A DNA stretch of 21,188 nucleotides from Acidimicrobiales bacterium (GTDB taxonomy: Bacteria; Actinomycetota; Acidimicrobiia; Acidimicrobiales; UBA8190), in NCBI GenBank assembly GCA_030042575.1, contig JASHZK010000416.1, positions 1 through 21,188 on the forward strand, written 5' to 3'. A program made the position numbers and the translations under genes. The notes beneath the pieces were generated by a model. That model saw nothing but the letters and a program-made list of their open reading frames with translations, had not been told where the DNA came from and searched no databases. Shown piece by piece: positions 17,219 through 21,188 of the stretch (position 1 is the first letter of the stretch; every line of letters starts with the position of its first letter).

Positions 17219-18091
17219 TCAGCCGAACCAGATGCTGCGCCGCTCGCGCAGCATGTCGTAGAGCGTCTCCTGCAGGTTCATCCGGATCTTCTCGGCTTCG
17301 TCCATGATCCGGCTCTTCGAGTAACGCTCCTGCCCGGGAGGAACGTCGAAGGTCACCGGATCCAGCACCCGGAGCTTGAACTTGGCGGGGAAGTACAGAA
17401 GAACCCCGAGGGGACCGAAGGTCAACATGTTGGCCGTCACCGGCACATAGGGCACCCCCAGGGCCCGGGCCACCGTGGGCAGCCGAAAGAGGATCGGCAT
17501 CGATTCCTCGGCTCCCACTACGGCGATGGGTATCACCGGGACGCCGGCCCGCATGGCGATCTCCACGAATCCTCCCCGCCCGAAACGCCGCAACCGGTAA
17601 CGATCGGTATACGTCTTCGACGGGCCCTTGGTGCCCTCGGGGAAGACCAGGGCCAGGTTTCCCTGGTCGCGCAGCAGGCGCAGGGCGTTGTCGGGGTGTG
17701 CCGGTACGCCGCCCACCCGTGACCACATGGTCCCCAGCCAGGGCGCCGAGCGGAAGAAGTAGTCGGCCATGGCGTAGACAGGACGTCCGAGCTCCTCCTC
17801 GATGCCGTGCATGATGACGGGGGCGTCCGAGGGTATGGCTCCGGCGTGGTTGGCCACGAGCAGGGCCCCGCCACTGCGAGGGATCTTCTCCAGGCCTTCC
17901 CACTCCACCCGGAACCAGTTGTGGTAGAGCGGCTCGTAGACGCGCCGGGCGATCTCGCGGATGTGTTCCGAGCGCCCCCATTCGTCGACGTCGGACAGTC
18001 GGGGGCTGGTTGGCGTCTCGTCTTTGGGCCGGGGGAGCGGGACGAGCGCGGCCCGTTGCTCGCGCTGAGCCGTCTCTTTGCCCGGGGTCAC
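17219..18091 (-). CDS. PlsC/MGAT-like lysophospholipid acyltransferase
   Basis: This 290-residue acyltransferase should move an acyl chain onto a glycerolipid or related acceptor at the membrane. Motif I is LLVANHAGAIPSDAPVI, with His82 and Asp89. The His-to-Asp distance is longer than the classic NHx4D and is like that of the MGAT-like branch of the family. Motif III is FPEGTKGPSKTY (about 150-161). Conserved GGFVEIAMRAGVPVIPIAVV follows. There is no clear transmembrane helix, so a peripheral protein is likely. The first 40 residues are polar and probably disordered. The GTG start at 18091 is the only reasonable one seen, but it is not backed by a strong Shine-Dalgarno. It is the first gene of the pair with the SDR protein. 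Confidence 0.88.
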   Translation of the reverse strand: MTPGKETAQREQRAALVPLPRPKDETPTSPRLSDVDEWGRSEHIREIARRVYEPLYHNWFRVEWEGLEKIPRSGGALLVANHAGAIPSDAPVIMHGIEEELGRPVYAMADYFFRSAPWLGTMWSRVGGVPAHPDNALRLLRDQGNLALVFPEGTKGPSKTYTDRYRLRRFGRGGFVEIAMRAGVPVIPIAVVGAEESMPILFRLPTVARALGVPYVPVTANMLTFGPLGVLLYFPAKFKLRVLDPVTFDVPPGQERYSKSRIMDEAEKIRMNLQETLYDMLRERRSIWFG

Positions 18092-18501
18092 GGGCGCCGA
18101 TGCTACCGGCCGGCTCCTCCGCCGCCCGCCTGGTCTCGTTGCCTAACGGGTCGTACCGGGGCGAGCGCGCCCGGTTGCCGCCGGCCGAGCGTCAGCGGGG
18201 GGAGCTTCGCCCACTGTCGCGGCCCAGTGAGACGGGGCCGGCCATCGGGCCGGCCCGGCGGTCGACGCCGCTCGGAGAGGCCCGGCCCCACCGGGAGGCC
18301 ATGGACCGAATCGCCGCCGTCCGGGTTCCTCGCCGTCCGGCCGCCAAGACCCCATCGTCCACAACTGCCACTTTGGCCTCAACCGGGGGGTTGGCCCGGG
18401 GAGGCCGGCACGCCGCTTCAGCTCTGTTTGCCCAGCGTGTTCGAGCATTTGGGTCGCCTCGGGCCGAGGCCCGGCATGGCGACCTACCGTTTGCACGCCT
18501 C
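18092..18501. other. Gene-poor spacer, 410 bp
   Basis: Open frames cross this GC-rich stretch on both strands, but none shows a recognisable fold, a good start or normal residue composition; the translations are dominated by Arg, Pro, Gly and Ala. It should hold the promoter of the minus-strand acyltransferase operon at its left end and the tRNA promoter at its right end. TACCGT (18485-18490), 11 nt before the tRNA, is a weak TAnnnT candidate. A strong hairpin lies at 18235-18256. Confidence 0.5.
18235..18256. repeat. GC-rich 9-bp inverted repeat (hairpin)
   Basis: GGGCCGGCC (18235-18243) and its reverse complement GGCCGGCCC (18248-18256) are separated by four bases. The stem is all G/C and would be very stable in RNA or single-stranded DNA. 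No T-run follows on either strand, so a classic intrinsic terminator is not shown. A role as a T-less actinobacterial terminator or a protein-binding palindrome is possible. Confidence 0.45.
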
Positions 18502-18575
18502 GGGGGCGTAGCCCAACCGGCAGAGGCAGGGCGCTTAAACCGCCCACAGTGAGGGTTCGAGCCCCTCCGCCCCCA
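18502..18575 (+). tRNA. tRNA with UAA anticodon (Leu-like D-arm, short variable loop)
   Basis: A full cloverleaf can be drawn. The acceptor GGGGGCG (18502-18508) pairs with CGCCCCC (18568-18574), and the discriminator A is at 18575. The D-arm is 3 bp (GCC 18511-18513 with GGC 18525-18527) around a loop holding ACCGGCAGA. The anticodon stem GGGCG/CGCCC (18529-18533/18541-18545) encloses CTTAAAC, giving anticodon TAA (18536-18538), which reads the rare leucine codon UUA. The T-stem GAGGG/CCCTC (18551-18555/18563-18567) encloses TTCGAGC. CCA is not encoded. The 3-bp D-stem, GGCAGA loop and A73 are leucine-like, but the variable region is only ACAGT (5 nt), whereas bacterial tRNA-Leu has a long arm. 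Charging identity is therefore uncertain. Confidence 0.85.
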
Positions 18576-18647
18576 CAGCTCTCCCCACCATGTCCGAGCC
18601 GTGGATCGGGGGCTGGCACACTGAATGGGCACCAAAGGGAGGGCGCA

Positions 18648-19358
18648 GTGAAGCTCAGCATCCTGATGCCCGTGTACAACGAGGCAGAGACCCTCGATTA
18701 CGCCGTGAAGCGCGTGCTCGATGTGACCTATCCCTGCGACATGGAGCTGGTGCTGGTCGACGACGGGAGCACCGACGGTTCGTCGGAGATCGTGCAGCAG
18801 CTGGAGGACCCCCGCATCGTCAAAACCGCCCATGGTGCCAACCGGGGCAAAGGGGCGGCACTGCGCACCGCCTCGGGGTTGGCCTCCGGCGACTACATGG
18901 TCATCTGCGACGCCGACCTCGAGTACACCCCGAGCGACATCCCCGAGCTCCTCCGACCGGTGATGGCGGGCGAGGCCAAGGTCGTGTTCGGCACCCGCAC
19001 CTTCGGATCGCACACCGCCTATTCGTTTTGGTACGTGGTGGGCAACAAGGTCGTGACCTTGGCCGCCAACGTGATCTACAACGCGTGGCTCAGCGACCTC
19101 GAGACATGCTTCAAGCTCATGCCACTGGCCCTCTACCGTGCTCTGGACCTTCGCGAGGAGGGCTTCGGGGTGGAGCCCGAGATCGCCGCCAAGCTCCTGC
19201 GGGCGGGCCTCCGGCCTTACGAGGTGCCGGTCAACTACCAGGCCCGTGGCCGTCAGGAGGGCAAGAAGCTGACCTGGCGGGACGGGGTCCGTGCCCTATG
19301 GGTGTTGCTTCAGCTCCGGTTCTCGAAAGCCCCGGCCCGGGAGCTCCCCTCCACGTAG
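18648..19358 (+). CDS. GT2 family glycosyltransferase, dolichol/polyprenyl-phosphate mannose synthase-like
   Basis: This 236-residue GT-A enzyme probably loads a sugar from a nucleotide donor onto a polyprenyl phosphate carrier, supplying lipid-linked sugar for envelope glycans. SILMPVYNEAETLDYAVKRV opens the fold, LVLVDDGSTDGS (about 34-45) binds the nucleotide, GANRGKGAALRTA is the conserved Lys/Arg segment, and VICDADLEYTP (DAD at 88-90) is the metal-binding DxD. The acceptor side has GTRTFGSH, DLETCFKLMP and FGVEPEIAAKL. The protein ends in SYN-like YQARGRQEGKKLTWRDGVRA without membrane helices. GTG 18648 has AGGGAGG a few bases upstream and starts exactly at the first strand. The 3' end overlaps the convergent dehydrogenase gene by 49 bp. 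This product could feed the GT-C-like membrane protein at 12296-14215. Confidence 0.92.
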   Translation: MKLSILMPVYNEAETLDYAVKRVLDVTYPCDMELVLVDDGSTDGSSEIVQQLEDPRIVKTAHGANRGKGAALRTASGLASGDYMVICDADLEYTPSDIPELLRPVMAGEAKVVFGTRTFGSHTAYSFWYVVGNKVVTLAANVIYNAWLSDLETCFKLMPLALYRALDLREEGFGVEPEIAAKLLRAGLRPYEVPVNYQARGRQEGKKLTWRDGVRALWVLLQLRFSKAPARELPST

Positions 19359-20506
19359 GACGGGTCGAGTTCGGCCACCGAGGCGCAACCGAGCAGGCGC
19401 AGGCTGCGGGACATCTCGGTTCGCAGCACGTCGAGGACCTGCTCGACTCCTGTCTGGCCGTTGACGGCCAGGGCATAGAGATAAGGCCGCCCGACGAGCA
19501 CGGCCCGGGCGCCCAGGGCCAGCGCCTTGACCACGTCGCCGCCGCGCCGCACCCCGCCGTCGAGCAGCACCTCGATCCGGCCCCCCACCGCCTCCACCAC
19601 CTCGGGGAGCACCCGGATGGTGGCCGGCGCCCCGTCGAGTTGCCGGCCACCGTGGTTGGACACGATGACGGCGTCGGCACCGGCGTCAGCCGCCCGCCGG
19701 CCGTCCTCGCCGGTGAGGACGCCTTTCACCAGCAGCGGCTTGGGCCACCGTTGGCGCATCCAGGCGATATCGGACCAGGTGAACGGTGAGGCCAACATGG
19801 CCACGGCTCCGGCTGCCCCCATGCCGCTGCCCGGTTGGGTGCCACCGCCCCCGGCCTCGTCCGAACCGGCGGGTCGACCCATGGTCGAGACGCCGTCGCG
19901 CATCATGCGCAGCGCCCACCGGGGCCGGGCCAGGACCTGGGGACCCAGGGCGATGGCCGTGCGGGCATCGAGACGCAAAGGAGAGGTCACCCCGTTTCGA
20001 GCGTCACGCTCACGGTTGCCGAGGGCGGGGGTGTCCACTGTCACCACCAACGCCTCGTATCCGGCCACCGCCGCCCGTTCCATGATGGAAGCCGCTTCAG
20101 GACGTCCGCCGCTGGCGTAGAGCTGGAACCACTTGTGGCCCGGCACGTCGGCCACCGTCTCGAGCGTCACCCCTGCTACCGAGCTGAGGACCCACAAGGT
20201 CCCCCGGCTGTGGGCCGCCCTCCCCGCTCCAGCGGCGCCATCGGGGTGCATGAGCCTGACCAGCCCGCACGGAGCGAGCAGCAGCGGCATGCTGACCTCG
20301 GTGCCGAGCACTCGGGTGGCCAAAGACGGTTCACCGGTGTCGACGGCCACGCGGGGGCGGAAAGCGAGGCGGCGAAAAGCCTGCTCGTTCTCGCCCATGG
20401 TCACCTCGTCGTCGGCGCCCCCGTCGATGTAGTCGTAGACCACCCGGGGCAGCACCCGCCTGGCTCGCCGGCGCGCCTCGGCCACGCTCCTGAGCGCCTG
20501 GCTCAC
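19310..20506 (-). CDS. FMN-dependent alpha-hydroxy-acid dehydrogenase/oxidase (lactate dehydrogenase LldD / glycolate oxidase family)
   Basis: This 398-residue TIM-barrel flavoenzyme oxidises an L-2-hydroxy acid, such as lactate, glycolate or mandelate, to the keto acid. The N-terminus has VVYDYIDGGADDEVTMGENE, with the substrate-contact Tyr24. PLLLAPCGLVRLMHPDGA and WVLSSVAGVTLETVA line the FMN site, WFQLYASGG and LVVTVDTPALGNRERDARNG follow, and LLVKGVLTGEDGRRAADAGA carries the FMN-contacting Lys. The family signature VSNHGGRQLDGAPATI contains the catalytic His285 and Arg288. VLLDGGVRRGGDVVKALALG and AVLVGRPYLY bind the phosphate. The mid-region before FTWSDIAWM has a Gly-rich insert. The open frame continues upstream inside the MarR gene, but GTG 20506 overlaps the MarR stop as GTGA and fits the family start. 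The exact substrate is not decided by sequence. Confidence 0.92.
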   Translation of the reverse strand: MSQALRSVAEARRRARRVLPRVVYDYIDGGADDEVTMGENEQAFRRLAFRPRVAVDTGEPSLATRVLGTEVSMPLLLAPCGLVRLMHPDGAAGAGRAAHSRGTLWVLSSVAGVTLETVADVPGHKWFQLYASGGRPEAASIMERAAVAGYEALVVTVDTPALGNRERDARNGVTSPLRLDARTAIALGPQVLARPRWALRMMRDGVSTMGRPAGSDEAGGGGTQPGSGMGAAGAVAMLASPFTWSDIAWMRQRWPKPLLVKGVLTGEDGRRAADAGADAVIVSNHGGRQLDGAPATIRVLPEVVEAVGGRIEVLLDGGVRRGGDVVKALALGARAVLVGRPYLYALAVNGQTGVEQVLDVLRTEMSRSLRLLGCASVAELDPSYVEGSSRAGAFENRS

Positions 20507-20955
20507 GTGCAGGCCCCCGCCACCACCTCCAAGGCGTCGGCCAGCGCCAGCAGCTGCTCCCGGCTCAGGCGCTCGACGAAGTGCCGCCGGACCTGGTCGA
20601 CGTGGTCCGGGACGGCCTGGGCCAAGCGGGTCCTTCCGGCTTTGGTGATCACGGCGAAGGCGCCGCGGCGGTCGGCCTGGCACCGCACCCGCTCCACCCA
20701 ACCGGCCTCGACCAGGGCATCGAGGCGTCGGGTCAGCCCGCTCGGGGACAAGAGCGTGTGCTCGGCCAGTTCGCTCATGCGCATAGCGCCGCCCTCTGCT
20801 TCGCTCAGCTCGACGAGGACGCCGTAGTCCGTCACCGACATGTCCTGGGTCGCCTGCAGCTCGGCGTCGAGTGCGTGCAACAGACGGCGATGGGCGGTGA
20901 GCAGCGAGCGCCAAGCCCGCATCTCCTCCTCGTCGAGCCAATGGCCGGGTACCAT
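20503..20955 (-). CDS. MarR family transcriptional regulator
   Basis: This 150-residue winged-helix regulator probably binds DNA as a dimer and responds to a small molecule. An N-terminal dimerisation helix (AWRSLLTAHRRLLHALDAEL) is followed by MSVTDYGVLVELSEAEGGAM, then the HTH, MRMSELAEHTLLSPSGLTRR and LDALVEAGWV. The wing, RCQADRRGAFAVITKAGRTR, carries the conserved DRR. A C-terminal dimer helix ends the protein. The ATG at 20955 is the natural start. The stop overlaps the hydroxy-acid dehydrogenase start, so regulator and enzyme are co-translated. The regulator may control its own operon in response to the enzyme's substrate or product; this is inferred from the coupling. Confidence 0.93.
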   Translation of the reverse strand: MVPGHWLDEEEMRAWRSLLTAHRRLLHALDAELQATQDMSVTDYGVLVELSEAEGGAMRMSELAEHTLLSPSGLTRRLDALVEAGWVERVRCQADRRGAFAVITKAGRTRLAQAVPDHVDQVRRHFVERLSREQLLALADALEVVAGACT

Positions 20956-20963
20956 GCGGGCGA

Positions 20964-20969
20964 AGCCTA
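20964..20969 (-). promoter_or_regulatory. Possible -10 element (TAGGCT) of the marR operon
   Basis: On the minus strand TAGGCT fits TAnnnT and lies 8 nt before the ATG at 20955, within a 55-bp gap from the previous minus-strand gene. The spacing suggests a leaderless or nearly leaderless transcript. No matching -35 is visible. A CGCCGGCG palindrome just upstream (20983-20990) could be part of an operator. Confidence 0.3.
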
Positions 20970-21010
20970 TCCCCGTTGGTTTCGCCGGCGACGGTGAGGG
21001 TCAGCGGTGT

Positions 21011-21188
21011 TCAGCCATCGAGCTCCACCACCCGGACGAGCTTGGTCGAGCGAATGGGGTACGGGTCGGGGTACTCGACCACCCGGACCCTCCCGTTGGG
21101 CCGAAAGCGTCCGCTCACGATGACCTCGCGGGGGACGTAGGGGTCGCTGCCCATGGTTCGAAACAGCCTGGCAGTGGGTTCCCAGATG
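21011..21188 (-). CDS. 3' end of an unrecognised gene (partial)
   Basis: A minus-strand frame enters from the right edge and ends at TGA (complement of 21011-21013), giving 58 visible residues. The sequence includes IWEPTARLFRTMGSDPYVPR, then EVIVSGRFRPNGRVRVVEY and IRSTKLVRVVELDG. It has alternating hydrophobic and charged residues, suggesting beta strands, and normal composition, so it looks like a real protein end. I do not recognise the family. It is 55 bp upstream of marR in the same orientation and could belong to the same transcription unit or to an independent gene. Confidence 0.65.
   Translation of the reverse strand, partial: IWEPTARLFRTMGSDPYVPREVIVSGRFRPNGRVRVVEYPDPYPIRSTKLVRVVELDG

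Noticed and set aside
18534..18540. Nonsense-suppressor tRNA
   Set aside because: The loop gives anticodon UAA, which reads UUA (Leu); an ochre suppressor would need UUA in the anticodon.
18549..18647. Upstream extension of the GT2 frame into the tRNA
   Set aside because: It would overlap the tRNA gene, and GTG 18648 has a good ribosome binding site and starts at the first beta strand.
20507..20941. N-terminal extension of the hydroxy-acid dehydrogenase frame
   Set aside because: This part is the antiphase shadow of the MarR gene; the enzyme's family start matches the GTG at 20506.

Overview
The window is high-GC, densely packed bacterial DNA with short overlaps (ATGA, GTGA) between consecutive genes. 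Gene order and protein families point to an actinobacterium. The left block (Mfd tail?, lipoprotein foldase, MazG, enolase, DivIC/FtsB, DUF501, Ppx/GppA) matches the conserved actinobacterial order known from Mycobacterium tuberculosis Rv1020-Rv1026. A deep-branching group such as Acidimicrobiia is a reasonable guess, but the window alone does not fix the taxon.

Region 1 (1-6226, + strand) is this housekeeping block: protein folding at the membrane, nucleotide-pool cleaning, glycolysis, divisome assembly and exopolyphosphatase/pppGpp phosphatase. Enolase, the DivIC-like gene, DUF501 and Ppx/GppA are tightly packed, with ATGA start/stop overlaps at two of the three junctions.

Region 2 (about 6227-14215) is an accessory surface-glycan block. 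It opens with a decayed fragment that reads like the C-terminal part of a cephalosporin-hydroxylase-family protein. An FkbM methyltransferase follows, behind a TATAAT box that suggests a leaderless transcript. Next come two tandem paralogous GT4 glycosyltransferases, the first of which has lost the usual donor-binding residues. A facing minus-strand operon encodes a large GT-C-like membrane protein, a small coiled-coil protein and a third GT4 enzyme. The two operons meet tail to tail with only 3 bp between stop codons. The likely job is assembly of a methylated cell-surface polysaccharide or glycolipid.

Region 3 (14216-18091) has a class V aminotransferase coupled to a GNAT acetyltransferase (+). 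These converge on a minus-strand pair, a PlsC/MGAT-like acyltransferase followed by an atypical SDR 'epimerase'. That pair resembles the Rv0502/Rv0501 pair of mycobacteria.

Region 4 (18092-21188) has a gene-poor stretch with a GC-rich hairpin, then a tRNA with anticodon UAA. Its D-arm and discriminator look leucine-like, but it has a 5-nt variable loop instead of the long arm of normal tRNA-Leu; this is the most unusual RNA signal here. A GT2 dolichol-phosphate-mannose-synthase-like gene follows and overlaps by 49 bp the 3' end of a convergent FMN-dependent alpha-hydroxy-acid dehydrogenase gene. That gene is translationally coupled to a MarR regulator. An unrecognised partial gene runs off the right edge.
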